NCBI RefSeq assembly: GCF_016907515.1
Contig: NZ_JAFBBY010000001.1
Span: 124,001-188,000 of the forward strand
DNA from: Nocardioides nitrophenolicus
GTDB lineage: Bacteria; Actinomycetota; Actinomycetes; Propionibacteriales; Nocardioidaceae
Direction: 5' to 3'
Length of the DNA stretch: 64,000 bases
A model generated the notes under the pieces. It saw only the letters and a program-made list of their open reading frames with translations. It had not been told where the DNA came from and made no database searches. The position numbers and the translations under genes are program-made. Of this stretch, positions 43,727-55,914 are shown one piece after another. Position 1 is the first letter of the stretch; every line of letters begins with the position of its first letter.

Positions 43727-44887
43727 ATGCCTCTCGCGCTCTACCTGCTCGCCCTCGCGGTCTTCGCCATGGGCACCTCGGAATTCATGCTCGCCGGCCT
43801 GGTGCCGGATATCGCCGCCGACATCGACGTGTCGGTCGGGTCCGCCGGGCTCCTCACCTCCGCCTTCGCCGTCGGGATGGTGCTCGGCGCACCCCTCATG
43901 GCCGCCGTCGCCCGTCGCTGGCCGGCGCGGTCCGCACTCCTCGGCTGTGTCGCGGTCTTCGCCCTGTGCCACGTCGTTGCCGCGACGACCGCCTCCTTCA
44001 CCGTGTTGTTCGGAACCAGGGTCGTGGCCGCGGTCGCCAACGCCGGCTTCCTGGCCGTGGCGCTCAGCACCGCGATCGGGCTGGTGGCCACGGACCAGAA
44101 GGGACGCGCCCTGGCCGTCCTCCTGTCCGGTACGACGCTCGCCACCGTCGCGGGCGTCCCGGCCGGCGCGCTGCTCGGGACCACGCTGGGCTGGCGCGCG
44201 GCCTTCTGGGCGGTCGCGCTGCTCTGCGTCCCCGCCGGAGTCGCCATCGTCGCCGGGATCCGCCCCGGCGTGGCGCCGGCGTCCGAGGTCGCCGCCGGTC
44301 CCTCTCTGGCCTCCGAGCTCGCTGCGCTGCGCGCGCCGCGGCTGCTCCTCGCGATGGCGCTCGGCGCCCTGGTCAACGGCGGGACCTTCGCCGTCTTCAC
44401 CTTCGTGGCCCCGCTCGTGACCGGGACCGCTGGACTGGACGAGATCTGGGTCCCCCTGGCCCTGGTCCTGTTCGGCGTCGGCTCCTTCCTCGGAGTCACC
44501 GTCGCCGGGCGGCTCTCCGACCGGCACTCCACTCGGCTCCTCGACGTGGCCACTCCCGTGCTGCTCCTGGGGTGGCTGGCCCTCGGCGTGACCGCGACCC
44601 GTCCCCTGCTGGTGCTCGGCCTGGTCCTCGTCCAGGGGGTCGTCGCGTTCGCGGTGGGCAGCACCTTGATCGCCCGGGTGCTCCACGCGGCGGCCGGCGC
44701 GCCCACCATGGCCGGCTCCTACGCGACCGCGGCGCTCAACCTGGGTGCGACGGCCGGGCCCGCGGTCGCGGCTGTGTCCCGGTCGGGCTCCGGTGACGTC
44801 GGGCCCGTGTGGGTGGCGGCGGTCCTGACGGGGATCGCCCTGCTCCTGCTGCTCACGTCCCGGCGCGCCGACCCCGGTCGGCACTGA
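43727..44887 (+). CDS. MFS drug exporter, Cmx/CmrA (chloramphenicol efflux)-like
   Basis: 386 residues, about twelve membrane helices. The N-terminus LALAVFAMGTSEFMLAGLVP and GLLTSAFAVGMVLGAPLMAA are hallmarks of the DHA1 drug exporters that include actinobacterial Cmx and CmlR. GGAG lies seven bases before the ATG. Chloramphenicol is a reasonable but unproven substrate. The last 35 bases overlap the convergent permease gene. The leader region upstream suggests antibiotic-responsive expression. Confidence 0.85.
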   Translation: MPLALYLLALAVFAMGTSEFMLAGLVPDIAADIDVSVGSAGLLTSAFAVGMVLGAPLMAAVARRWPARSALLGCVAVFALCHVVAATTASFTVLFGTRVVAAVANAGFLAVALSTAIGLVATDQKGRALAVLLSGTTLATVAGVPAGALLGTTLGWRAAFWAVALLCVPAGVAIVAGIRPGVAPASEVAAGPSLASELAALRAPRLLLAMALGALVNGGTFAVFTFVAPLVTGTAGLDEIWVPLALVLFGVGSFLGVTVAGRLSDRHSTRLLDVATPVLLLGWLALGVTATRPLLVLGLVLVQGVVAFAVGSTLIARVLHAAAGAPTMAGSYATAALNLGATAGPAVAAVSRSGSGDVGPVWVAAVLTGIALLLLLTSRRADPGRH

Positions 44888-46370
44888 GGTCGGTCCCGGG
44901 CACCGCAGCCTGAAGCCGGCTGTGCCGACGTCCGTAGACGAAGTAGACGACGAAGCCGATGAGCATCCACACCCCGAACCTGATCCAGGTGTCGCCGGTC
45001 AGGTTGAGCATCAGGTAGAAGCACATCAGGGTGGAGATCGCCGCGACGACGGGGGCGGCCGGCGTACGGAAGCCGCGGGGCAGGTCGGGCCGGGTGCGGC
45101 GCAGCACCACCACGCCGATGCTCACCAGCATGAACGCGAACAGGGTGCCGATGTTGACCAGGTGGGCCAGGGTGCTGAGGTCGATGAAGCCCGCCATCGC
45201 GGCCACCGCGACGCCGGTCAGGATGGTGATCCGGTACGGCGTGCCCCAGGTGGGGTGCACCTTCGCCAGCGCCCGCGGGAGCAGCCCGTCGCGCGCCATC
45301 GCGAAGCCGACCCGCGACTGGCCGAGCATCAGGATCATCGCGACGACGACCAGGCCGATGCAGGCGCCGATCGAGATCAGGTTCGGCATCCAGTCGACGC
45401 CGGATGCCTTGAAGGCGTCGGCGAGCGGCGCGGCGCTGTCGGGGTCGATGTCCCGGTAGCTGCGCAGGCCGGTGACGACCAGGCTGACCGCGGCGTACAG
45501 GACCGTGACGATGGCCAGCGAGCCGAGGATGCCGATCGGGACGTCGCGCTGGGGGTTCCTGGTCTCCTCGGCGGTGGTGGCGACGATGTCGAAGCCGATG
45601 AACGCGAAGAAGACGATCGCGGCGCCCGAGATGACGCCGGCGATGCCGAACACGGCTGGCTCGAGGCCGAGCAGGCTGGTGATGAGCGGCACGTCGGCGA
45701 AGCCGCCGCCGGACTCGGGCGCGGGCTGGGCGTCGGGGATGAACGGGGTCCAGTTGCTCACGTCGATGTGGGCGATCCCGACCACGATGACGGCGGCGAC
45801 CACGACCAGCTTGAGCGCCACGACGACCTGGTTGAACCGGCTGGAGAACTTGGTGCCGCGGATCAGGAGGAAGGTCACCAGCAGCGCGATCACCACCGCC
45901 GGCAGGTCGATGAAGCCGTCGGCGGCGGAGGCGATCTGGGTCGGCAGGGTGATGTCGACGATGCTCAGCACCTCCTGGAGGTACGCCGAGAACCCGGTCG
46001 AGAGCGCCGCGGCGCCGACGGTGAACTCCAGCACCAGGTCCCAGCCGATGATCCACGCCACCAGCTCGCCGAGGGTGGCGTAGCTGAAGGTGTAGGCGCT
46101 TCCGGCGACCGGGACGGTCGAGGCGAGCTCGGCGTAGCAGAGCGCCGCGAGGCCGCAGGCGACGGCGGCGATCACGAAGCTCAGCGCCAGCGCGGGACCG
46201 GCGTTGCTGGCGGCGACGGTGCCGGTGAGCACGAAGATGCCCGCGCCGATGATGACGCCGACGCCGAAGACGGTGAGGTCGAGCGCCGACAGGTCCTTGC
46301 GCAGCCGGTGGTCCGGCTCGTCGGTGTCGGCGATCGACTGCTCGACGGACTTGGTGCGGAAGAGGCTCAT
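44853..46370 (-). CDS. APC-superfamily amino acid permease
   Basis: 505 residues, about twelve helices. FGVGVIIGAGIFVLTGTVAA in helix 1 and GFDIVATTAEETRNPQRDVP in the helix-6 region are typical of cationic amino acid transporter-like APC permeases. Twin hydrophilic ends are cytoplasmic. The start is ATG 46370, only four bases after the lipoprotein gene, suggesting one transcript with dxs and the lipoprotein. Confidence 0.85.
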   Translation of the reverse strand: MSLFRTKSVEQSIADTDEPDHRLRKDLSALDLTVFGVGVIIGAGIFVLTGTVAASNAGPALALSFVIAAVACGLAALCYAELASTVPVAGSAYTFSYATLGELVAWIIGWDLVLEFTVGAAALSTGFSAYLQEVLSIVDITLPTQIASAADGFIDLPAVVIALLVTFLLIRGTKFSSRFNQVVVALKLVVVAAVIVVGIAHIDVSNWTPFIPDAQPAPESGGGFADVPLITSLLGLEPAVFGIAGVISGAAIVFFAFIGFDIVATTAEETRNPQRDVPIGILGSLAIVTVLYAAVSLVVTGLRSYRDIDPDSAAPLADAFKASGVDWMPNLISIGACIGLVVVAMILMLGQSRVGFAMARDGLLPRALAKVHPTWGTPYRITILTGVAVAAMAGFIDLSTLAHLVNIGTLFAFMLVSIGVVVLRRTRPDLPRGFRTPAAPVVAAISTLMCFYLMLNLTGDTWIRFGVWMLIGFVVYFVYGRRHSRLQAAVPGTDLSADRGRRAGT

Positions 46371-46374
46371 GGAA

Positions 46375-47634
46375 CTACTCCTGACCCGAGTAGGTGCGTG
46401 CCATCAGTCCTACACCCCGTTGGGCCAGTTGTGCGGGAGTGACACCGAGGACCTCCGGCAGCACTTGCGCCTGGTCGGCGCCGTCGGCGAGCCGGTCGAG
46501 CAGCAGGAAGAGCATCGGGCGGCCGTAGACGCTCGCGACGTACTCGCAGACCCACCAGGACACGGCATACCACGCCTCGGCATCCGCGCTGCCGAACTGC
46601 GCGGCTCCCGGCAGGTCGCGCACGCCGGCCGCCAGGTCGAGGGCCCGGGCCGGCAGCCGGCGGCGGGCCGGCGCCATCGACTGGACCGAGACGTACTCCG
46701 CCACCCCCTCGCTGAGCCACAGCGGCGCGCCCCGGCCCCGCGAGCCGAGGGTCGCGTGGGTGAGCTCGTGACGCACCAGCCTGCCGAGCACGCCGACCGG
46801 CTGGTCGAGGACCCGCGGGTTGAGGAAGACCCGGTACGACGCGACGCCCTGGCCCGGGTCGGTCCCGTCGACCGGCACGGCGATGGTCAGCCCGTCCGCG
46901 CGGTCGGGGTCGCCGACGGTCCGGTCGGCGAGGCCGCGCAGGAACGCCGGGTCGCGCAGCGAGTAGACCACCACTCCCGACGGCGCGTCCTCGCCGGTCG
47001 ACCCGATCACGCCGCGGACGTCGGAGCGGCCGGTGCCGGCGGCGGCGAGCACCTCACGGGCATGGCGCACCGTGGTGTCGTCGAAGATGCCGAGCACGCC
47101 CGCGGTCCGCTCGACCCGGATCGGGCCGAGGTCCCACGGCTGCACGTTGCCGGGGTGGGCGGTCTCCCAGGCGTGGTCGGTGGTCGAGGTGATGACCAGC
47201 CGGCGGCCGTCGCGCGAGCGCGTGAACAGGAACCGGTCGCGGGTGCGGGTCGGCGCGGCGTCGTACCCGTCGAGGCCGAGGCTGAGGACCACCTCGACCC
47301 AGTAGTCCTCGCTCCCCTCGACCGGGGTGATGGTGTCGGCGGCGACCTCGTAGTGCAGCTCGCCCACGGGCAGCTGGGCGAGGTTGTCGAAGTAGGTCTG
47401 CTGCTCCTGGACCAGTCCGGGGTCGGAGCGGTCCAGCGCCTTCCGGAACCGGGCGACGTCGTGGGTGCGCAGGCCGCGGGCCCGCTTGTCGAGCGTCCGC
47501 TGGATCAACGTGGCGACGTCGTCGTACCCGGCTCCGGAGTCGGTCGGCGGGGGTGGGTCGGCGGAGCAGGCGGTGAGCGGCAGCAGGAGCAGGGCCAGGA
47601 CCGGGAGCAGGGTCCTAGCGCGAGCCGTCGACAT
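46375..47634 (-). CDS. Lipoprotein zinc metalloprotease-like
   Basis: 419 residues. Signal peptide with lipobox LTAC (Cys23); an N-terminal half resembling an NTF2-like or DUF domain; C-terminal gluzincin motif HELTH (289-293) followed by SEGVAEY (308-314), whose Glu would be the third zinc ligand. Probably an exported peptidase facing the cell wall; substrate unknown. The ATG lies inside the last 20 bases of dxs. Confidence 0.7.
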   Translation of the reverse strand: MSTARARTLLPVLALLLLPLTACSADPPPPTDSGAGYDDVATLIQRTLDKRARGLRTHDVARFRKALDRSDPGLVQEQQTYFDNLAQLPVGELHYEVAADTITPVEGSEDYWVEVVLSLGLDGYDAAPTRTRDRFLFTRSRDGRRLVITSTTDHAWETAHPGNVQPWDLGPIRVERTAGVLGIFDDTTVRHAREVLAAAGTGRSDVRGVIGSTGEDAPSGVVVYSLRDPAFLRGLADRTVGDPDRADGLTIAVPVDGTDPGQGVASYRVFLNPRVLDQPVGVLGRLVRHELTHATLGSRGRGAPLWLSEGVAEYVSVQSMAPARRRLPARALDLAAGVRDLPGAAQFGSADAEAWYAVSWWVCEYVASVYGRPMLFLLLDRLADGADQAQVLPEVLGVTPAQLAQRGVGLMARTYSGQE

Positions 47635-49525
47635 CGAGGAGCGACCGACCTTCCGCGACGGGCTCGGCGGTGATGTCGTGGAGGATGTCCAGCGCGATCG
47701 CGGAGGGGGTGAGCCCGATCCGCTCGAGGATCGCGGGCCGCTTGGCGTGGTCGAGGAACTCCTGGGGGATGCCGTGGATCCGGACCGGGGTGCGCACGCC
47801 GGCGGCGACCAGGGTCTGCAGCAGCACCGCGCCGACGCCGCCGATGACGCCGTTGTCCTCGATCGTGACGACGCGGCGGTGGGTGCGGGCCAGCTCGATC
47901 AGGGCCGGGTCGACCGGCTTGACCCAGCGCGGGTCGACGACGGTCACGCCGATGCCCTGGTCGACCAGCCGCTGGGCGACGTCGACGGCGGTCTCGGCCA
48001 TCGAGCCGACCGCGACGACGAGCACGTCGCGCGCTCCCTCGCGGACGAGCAGGTCGCAGCCGCCGGCCCTGCCGACCGCCTCGAGGTCGGCCGGCGGCGG
48101 GCCCTTCGGGAACCGGACGACGGTGGGTGCGTCGGCGACCTCCACCGCCTCGTCGAGCAGCTCGCGCATCCGGGTGGCGTCGCGCGGCGCGGCCAGGCGC
48201 AGCCCGGGCACGACCTGCAGCAGCGACATGTCCCACATGCCGTTGTGGCTGGCGCCGTCGTCGCCCGTGACGCCGGAGCGGTCGAGCACGAAGGTCACGC
48301 CGCACCGGTGGAGCGCGACGTCCATCAGCACCTGGTCGAAGGCCCGGTTGAGGAAGGTCGCGTAGACGGCGAAGACGGGGTGCAGCCCCCCCATCGCCAG
48401 GCCCGCGGCCGACGTGGCGGCGTGCTGCTCGGCGATGCCGACGTCGAAGGTGCGCTCGGGGAACCGGGCCTGGAAGCGGTCGAGGCCGACCGGGTGCATC
48501 ATCGCGGCGGTGATCGCGACGACGTCGGGACGCCGCTCGCCGATGGTCACGATGTGCTCGGCGAAGTGGTCGGTCCAGATCGGTCCCTTGGGCTTCTCGG
48601 CGCCGGTCTGGACGTCGAACGGGCCCGGCGAGTGGAACTGGTCGGCCTCGTGGCGCTCGGCCGGGTCGTAGCCGAAGCCCTTGCGGGTGATCGCGTGCAC
48701 GATCACCGGGCCGCCGAAGCGCTTGGCCTGGCTCAGCGCCTGCTCGACGGCGGCGCGGTCGTGGCCGTCGACCGGTCCGACGTACTTGAGCCCGAGATCC
48801 TCGAACAGGCCCTGCGGCGCCAGCGCGTCCTTCAGGCCCTTCTTCATGGCGTGCAGGGCGTCGTACGCCGCCGAGCCGACGCCGGGAACCGCGGTGAGCC
48901 GGCGCTTGACGATGTCGAGGACCGTCTCGTAGCGCGGGTTGGTGCGCAGGCTGGTCAGCGCCGTCGCCAGGCCGCCGATGGTCGGGGTGTAGGAGCGGCC
49001 GTTGTCGTTGACCACGATCACGAGCTTGGAGTCGTGCTGGATCGCGATGTTGTTGAGCGCCTCCCAGGCCATGCCGCCGGTGAGCGCTCCGTCGCCGATG
49101 ACCGCCACGGTGTGGCGGTCCTCCCCGCGGATCCGGAACGCCTTGGCGATGCCGTCGGCGTAGCTGAGCGCGGTGGAGGCGTGGGAGTTCTCGACCAGGT
49201 CGTGCTCGGACTCCGCCTGGCTGGGGTAGCCGCTCAGCCCGCCCTCGCGCCGCAGCGTGCCGAAGTCGCCGGCCCGGCCGGTGACCAGCTTGTGGACATA
49301 GGACTGGTGGCCGGTGTCGAAGACGATCTTGTCGCGCGGGGAGTCGAAGACCCGGTGGATCGCGAGGGTCAGCTCCACGACGCCGAGGTTGGGTCCGAGA
49401 TGACCGGTGTTGGTCGCGACGGTGCGGATCATCAGGTCGCGGATCTCCGCCGCAATCTGGGTCAGCTCGTCCTCGGACAGGGCCCGCAGATCACGCGGGG
49501 TGCTGATGCTCTCGAGGACAGACAT
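47615..49525 (-). CDS. dxs: 1-deoxy-D-xylulose-5-phosphate synthase
   Basis: 636 residues. Thiamine-diphosphate enzyme making DXP from pyruvate and glyceraldehyde-3-phosphate, first step of the MEP isoprenoid pathway. [29 protein letters not shown] (ThDP-binding) and the transketolase pyrimidine domain with [17 protein letters not shown] sequence ([20 protein letters not shown]) are present. A TAGACT -10 box (49538-49533) seven bases before the ATG predicts a leaderless mRNA. Confidence 0.97.
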   Translation of the reverse strand: MSVLESISTPRDLRALSEDELTQIAAEIRDLMIRTVATNTGHLGPNLGVVELTLAIHRVFDSPRDKIVFDTGHQSYVHKLVTGRAGDFGTLRREGGLSGYPSQAESEHDLVENSHASTALSYADGIAKAFRIRGEDRHTVAVIGDGALTGGMAWEALNNIAIQHDSKLVIVVNDNGRSYTPTIGGLATALTSLRTNPRYETVLDIVKRRLTAVPGVGSAAYDALHAMKKGLKDALAPQGLFEDLGLKYVGPVDGHDRAAVEQALSQAKRFGGPVIVHAITRKGFGYDPAERHEADQFHSPGPFDVQTGAEKPKGPIWTDHFAEHIVTIGERRPDVVAITAAMMHPVGLDRFQARFPERTFDVGIAEQHAATSAAGLAMGGLHPVFAVYATFLNRAFDQVLMDVALHRCGVTFVLDRSGVTGDDGASHNGMWDMSLLQVVPGLRLAAPRDATRMRELLDEAVEVADAPTVVRFPKGPPPADLEAVGRAGGCDLLVREGARDVLVVAVGSMAETAVDVAQRLVDQGIGVTVVDPRWVKPVDPALIELARTHRRVVTIEDNGVIGGVGAVLLQTLVAAGVRTPVRIHGIPQEFLDHAKRPAILERIGLTPSAIALDILHDITAEPVAEGRSLLDVDGSR

Positions 49526-49543
49526 GAAGGCCAGTCTAGGCGG

Positions 49544-50482
49544 TCACAGGTCGGTGAACGCGATCGCGGGCTCGTGCAGGCTGCCCAGCCAGACCCGGCC
49601 CTCGTGCTCCCGGACGCCGGTCACCATGTGGTACGCCGCACCCGGCCCGGAGGAGGCGAGGTCGAGGTCGTGGACCAGGGTGCCGCGCTCGTCGTACGCG
49701 ACCACGCGGACGGTCTGCTTCGGCTTCGGCTGCAGCGCCTCGGGCAGCCTGGTGGCCAGCTTCCGCAGGGCCATCGGGCCGCGCTGGAGCCGCTCGACGA
49801 GCGGGTCCGTGGGGCTGGCGATCGTTATCCAGATCAGTCCGTCCGAGCCGCGGGCGATGTTGTCGGGGTAGCCCGGCAGGTCGGTGACCAGGAAGTCGCG
49901 GGTGCCCTGGCGCTCGCCGGTGAGCCATTGCCGCACGACGGTGCGGGCGCCGGTCTCGGCGACGCAGACGAAGTCGCCCGCCGCGGAGAGGGCGACCCCG
50001 TTGGCGAAGGCCAGGCCGTCGAGGACCACGGCGACCGTGCCGTCGGGGTCGCGCCTCAGCAGCCGGCCGGTGCGGGTGTGCTGGACGAAGTCGTCCTTCC
50101 AGCGCGCGATGCCGTACTCCGTGGACGAGTCGGACCACCAGACGGTGCCGTCGTCGGCGATCGCGGCGTTGTTGCAGAAGCGCATCGGCCGGCCCTCCAC
50201 ATCGGCCGTGATCAGCTCGACCCGACCGCTCGCCGGATCCACCCAGAGCAGGCCCCGCTGCGCGTCGCACACCAACAGCCGACCGTCGGGCGCGAACTCG
50301 ATCCCGAGCGGGCGCCCGCCCGTGTGGGCGACCCGGTCCACCCGGGCGCCGTCGGGACCGACCCGGAAGACGGCACCGTCCTCGGTGCCGGTGAAGACAC
50401 AGCCCCGGTCGGGTCCTGAGGTCGCCACGACGACGTCCTCCGCGCCGTGGCCGGGGACGGGAAGCACGGTGAGGGAGGTCAC
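49544..50482 (-). CDS. SMP-30/strictosidine-synthase-like beta-propeller protein
   Basis: 312 residues forming a six-bladed propeller. Repeats such as GTEDGAVFRVGPDG, PLGIEFAPDGRLLVCDAQRG, CNNAAIADDGTVWWSDSS and YPDNIARGSDGLIWITIASP fit the strictosidine synthase-like/lactonase group. Metal-binding residues of lactonases (Glu, Asn, Asp) appear in part. The GTG start lies six bases after a TAGGCT -10 box (50494-50489). A FadR-like palindrome sits in the promoter spacer. Confidence 0.7.
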   Translation of the reverse strand: MTSLTVLPVPGHGAEDVVVATSGPDRGCVFTGTEDGAVFRVGPDGARVDRVAHTGGRPLGIEFAPDGRLLVCDAQRGLLWVDPASGRVELITADVEGRPMRFCNNAAIADDGTVWWSDSSTEYGIARWKDDFVQHTRTGRLLRRDPDGTVAVVLDGLAFANGVALSAAGDFVCVAETGARTVVRQWLTGERQGTRDFLVTDLPGYPDNIARGSDGLIWITIASPTDPLVERLQRGPMALRKLATRLPEALQPKPKQTVRVVAYDERGTLVHDLDLASSGPGAAYHMVTGVREHEGRVWLGSLHEPAIAFTDL

Positions 50483-50488
50483 TCCGGC

Positions 50489-50589
50489 AGCCTACGCGGG
50501 GTGGTCTGACCAGTTGCGGTTTGGGACCAATCCGTGAAAATCCGGCCGATCTGTTGCAGTCTGTGCCCAATTGACGACTGGTCTGACCA
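50489..50589 (-). promoter_or_regulatory. SMP-30-gene promoter with two FadR/GntR-like operators
   Basis: TGGTCTGACCA occurs twice, at 50502-50512 and 50579-50589, centres 77 bp apart. Each is a perfect palindrome of the type bound by FadR-subfamily GntR regulators. The first lies between -35 and -10 (TAGGCT 50494-50489) of the leaderless SMP-30-like gene, so binding should repress. The spacing allows looping. No GntR gene is in the window. Confidence 0.55.
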
Positions 50590-50608
50590 CCTCAGCCGGC
50601 AGCCCCGA

Positions 50609-51314
50609 TCAGACGCTGGTGCCCGACGGCGGCAGGTCCGCCGGGTCGACTCCCCCGTGGCAGGACGCGAACGGCTCCGGCGCCGTGTCGCCCGCACCGA
50701 ACTCCGCGACGAATTGGGCGATCCGCGGGTCGTCCGGGCCGGTGAGCGCGAGCTGCCGGCCCCAGACCGTGATCACGACCGGCGCCTCCTGGTCGTCGTA
50801 CGGCGACAGGATGCCGTTGTCGGGCAGCTGGTCGGCGAGCCGCCGTACGCCGGCCGCGTCGACGTCGTCGCGACGGTAGGTCAGCCAGACGGTGCCGTGC
50901 TCGAGGTCGTGGACCACGTTGACCTCGGGGACCGGCTCGTCGTAGACGCCGCACTCCAGCCAGTACGGCGCGTGGTCGCCGCCCGCGGGAGGCGACTGGG
51001 GGTAGTCGTGCTCGACGCCGGGGGCGAGATGCTGGTTGGTGAGCCCGTCGTACTCCTCGACGGCGGCGAGACCGTCGGTGTCGACCGTCTCCGCGCCGCC
51101 TGCCCCGGACTCGGTCGCGGCCGGGTCGTCGTCCTTCGCCAGGGCCAGCGGCACCAGCACGGCGGCCGCCAGCACGAGGACGGCGACGAGCACCGCCAGG
51201 ACGATCGGCAGCGGCGAGCGACGGCGCGGGGGCGGGGGGGAACGCCGGCGGGAACGCCGGTGGCGGCCCGTACGGCGGGGGTGGTGGGGGTGGCGGGAAC
51301 GGCGGCTGGGTCAC
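50609..51314 (-). pseudogene. DUF3105 membrane protein with a frameshift in a C7 tract
   Basis: The GTG at 51314 overlaps the upstream stop (GTGA) and opens a Pro-rich frame ([20 protein letters not shown]). At a run of seven C on this strand (51240-51234) the frame is lost. Deleting one C joins it to PPPPRRRSPLPIVLAVLVAV and a full DUF3105 domain (ECGVYDEPVPEVNVVHDLEH, SCHGG), about 234 residues in all. As it stands, translation would have to begin at a GTG (51193) inside the membrane helix with no ribosome-binding site. It may be a sequencing error, a real mutation or a slippage switch. Confidence 0.65.
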
Positions 51315-51610
51315 TGTTCGAGCGCCCGCTCGACCCGCTCCACCTTGGCGGTGAGCTCGCCGGTGAAGCCCGGGCGGATGTCGGCCTTGAGCACCAGCCC
51401 GACCCGCGGCGAGACGGCGGCGACCGCGTCGACGGCACGCTTGACGACCGCCATCACCTCGTCCCACTCCCCCTCGATGTTGGTGAACATCGCATTGGTC
51501 TCGTTGGGCAGCCCCGACTCGCGGACGATGCGGACCGCGGCAGCCACCGCCTCGGAGACGCCACCGGTGTCGTCGGAGGTGGAGGGGCTGATGCTGAAGG
51601 CGACGAGCAT
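51311..51610 (-). CDS. Thiamine-binding protein (MTH1187/YkoF family)
   Basis: 99 residues. Matches the small dimeric DUF77/MTH1187 fold: [40 protein letters not shown] and [11 protein letters not shown]. Members bind thiamine or its derivatives and may help uptake or signalling. ATG 51610 is six bases after a TACCGT -10 box (leaderless). It is translationally coupled to the frameshifted DUF3105 gene. Confidence 0.85.
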   Translation of the reverse strand: MLVAFSISPSTSDDTGGVSEAVAAAVRIVRESGLPNETNAMFTNIEGEWDEVMAVVKRAVDAVAAVSPRVGLVLKADIRPGFTGELTAKVERVERALEQ

Positions 51611-51634
51611 GCGCCCACGGTAGTCAGGCGGGCC

Positions 51635-52441
51635 TCACCGGCCGGCGGGCGCCCAGCGGTCGAGCAGGTCGCGGAAGCCGGCGTTCGCCCGCTCCCGCAC
51701 CGCGGAGCCCGGATCGGGGGCGACGTCGGGCTCGGGGGCGAGCACCTGCTCCACCCACGCCGCGATCGCCGGCGGGACCGGCGCCTCGCCCAGCTCGCGG
51801 GACCGGGCCTTGAGGAGGCGCAGCTCCTCGATCTCGGCCCGGACGCCGAGCGGCAGGTCGGTCTCGGCGAGCAGCTCGTCGAGGTTCATCGGCGGCACGC
51901 CGGCGTGATCGTCGAGCCAGCGCAGGGTGAGCGCCGGCCGCACGGCGTAGAAGACCCGCTTGAGCCGTACGACGTCCGCACCGGCACGGGCGTGCGCCCA
52001 CTGACCGCGTCCGACGTGCAGGTAGTGCCGCCGGACCCGGCCGCGGTCGGTCACCGCCGCCAGCAGGTCGAGCAGGGCGTCGCGGAAAGCCGGGTCGCCG
52101 TCGTACACCAGCGGCGAGCGCAGCCACTCCCCGACCGTCGCGTTGCCGGCGGTGGCGAGCCGGACCGCCTTGGCGAGGTCCCAGCCGTTGACGTCGAGCA
52201 GTCCGTCGAGGGGCGTCTCGATCACGTCGCGAGCCGGCCACAGCGCCAGGTAGGCCGCGGCCGGGCGCACGAACAGGAAGCGGCAGTCGTAGTCGCTGTC
52301 CGGAGAGGCGAAGCCCCACGCCCGGCTCCCGCTCTCCACCGCCCACGGGATGCGCACGCAGTGGGCTGCAGCGACGTCCTCCAGCCGGCCGTCGATCGCG
52401 GCGACGGCGGACTGGTCGAAGGTGTCCGGGATGGTGCGCAC
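51635..52441 (-). CDS. Nucleotidyltransferase, RlaP/YcgL-like
   Basis: 268 residues. Pol-beta-type motif ESGSRAWGFASPDSDYDCRF has the Gly-Ser pair and the two catalytic Asp spaced as in PF10127 (RlaP), a family sometimes found in RNA-repair operons. No RNA ligase gene is beside it here. Start is GTG 52441; the open frame continues upstream into low-likelihood sequence. Cellular substrate unknown. Confidence 0.75.
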   Translation of the reverse strand: MRTIPDTFDQSAVAAIDGRLEDVAAAHCVRIPWAVESGSRAWGFASPDSDYDCRFLFVRPAAAYLALWPARDVIETPLDGLLDVNGWDLAKAVRLATAGNATVGEWLRSPLVYDGDPAFRDALLDLLAAVTDRGRVRRHYLHVGRGQWAHARAGADVVRLKRVFYAVRPALTLRWLDDHAGVPPMNLDELLAETDLPLGVRAEIEELRLLKARSRELGEAPVPPAIAAWVEQVLAPEPDVAPDPGSAVRERANAGFRDLLDRWAPAGR

Positions 52442-52452
52442 GAGCGGCGGCC

Positions 52453-52641
52453 TCAGGCGGCAGGCCGCGTGAGCCGGCCGTAGGGCCGCTCGTCCCGGAG
52501 ATGCCAGACCGCCCAGGCCACCGGGAACACCAGCGCGGCCAGCGCCACGACCGGCGCCGATCCGCCGCGGCGGCGCTCGCCCAGCCCGGTGAGGGCGCCG
52601 AACAGCAGCAGCACTGCCCCCGGGAGCACGACCGCGATCAC
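52453..52641 (-). CDS. Small membrane protein
   Basis: About 62 residues with two hydrophobic helices (VIAVVLPGAVLLLFGALTGL and VVALAALVFPVAWAVWHL) separated by a basic loop GERRRGG. It lies 11 bp upstream of the nucleotidyltransferase gene on the same strand and may be its operon partner. Not assignable to a family. The GTG at 52641 is the most sensible start. Confidence 0.45.
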   Translation of the reverse strand: MIAVVLPGAVLLLFGALTGLGERRRGGSAPVVALAALVFPVAWAVWHLRDERPYGRLTRPAA

Positions 52642-52740
52642 CACGTGCCCAGGGTGGCACACCGGCCCGCGCTGGTGCTATCGAGCCGGGCCGGGCAGGT
52701 GGCGCGGTGCGGCTGGTGGGGGCGTGGGGATCCGCGACCC

Positions 52741-52854
52741 GCTGTAACACGGTGTTCGCTGCTCTTCCGGACCCGGGACGTCGGTCGAGGGGGTCTGAGC
52801 GGGTCCGGTACAGGCGGTCGGGGTCAGGAGGAGCAGCGGACAACGTGTTACAGC
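52741..52854. repeat. 114-bp imperfect palindrome
   Basis: Outer arms 52741-52764 and 52831-52854 are complementary at 22 of 24 positions. An inner stem CCGGACCCG (52767-52775) / CGGGTCCGG (52800-52808) lies within, with unequal side loops of 2 and 22 bases. It sits in the roughly 300-bp gap between acnA and the small membrane gene, which otherwise holds only the acnA terminator. No coding frame there is convincing. It may be a MITE-like element or a structured RNA. Confidence 0.65.
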
Positions 52855-52912
52855 GCCGCCCGACAGCCGCCGCCGCCACAGCCGCCACCAGCAGCCCCAA
52901 GCCAGAGATACG

Positions 52913-52947
52913 CCGACGGCCCGCCCCCAGCAGGGACGGGCCGTCGG
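52913..52947 (-). terminator. Terminator of the aconitase gene
   Basis: CCGACGGCCCG (52913-52923) and CGGGCCGTCGG (52937-52947) form a perfect 11-bp stem with a 13-base loop, 12 bp after the acnA stop codon. Confidence 0.8.
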
Positions 52948-52958
52948 ATCGAGCAGAC

Positions 52959-55778
<2,820 letters not shown>

Positions 55779-55900
55779 CGCGTCTCCGTCCACATCGACT
55801 TCATCGTTGTCGCTAGGTCTGCCGTTCATCCTGCCGCCGCGAGCGGCGGAAGGGATAGTGAGGCTGACCTAAGTCCGCAGAGATCCGGGGATCCGATATC

Positions 55901-55914
55901 TCTTGATGTCAAGA
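55901..55914. promoter_or_regulatory. Palindrome upstream of acnA
   Basis: TCTTGATGTCAAGA has perfect 6-bp arms and a 2-bp centre. It lies about 123 bp before the acnA ATG and overlaps the stop codon of the ABC exporter gene. Position and symmetry suggest a regulator-binding site for acnA, but no regulator gene is adjacent and the factor is unknown. The rest of the 130-bp gap shows no gene. Confidence 0.4.

Noticed and set aside
52841..52852. KstR-like site in the right arm of the 114-bp palindrome
   Set aside because: The first fixed T of the consensus is missing and no gene start follows; the left arm does not keep the pattern.
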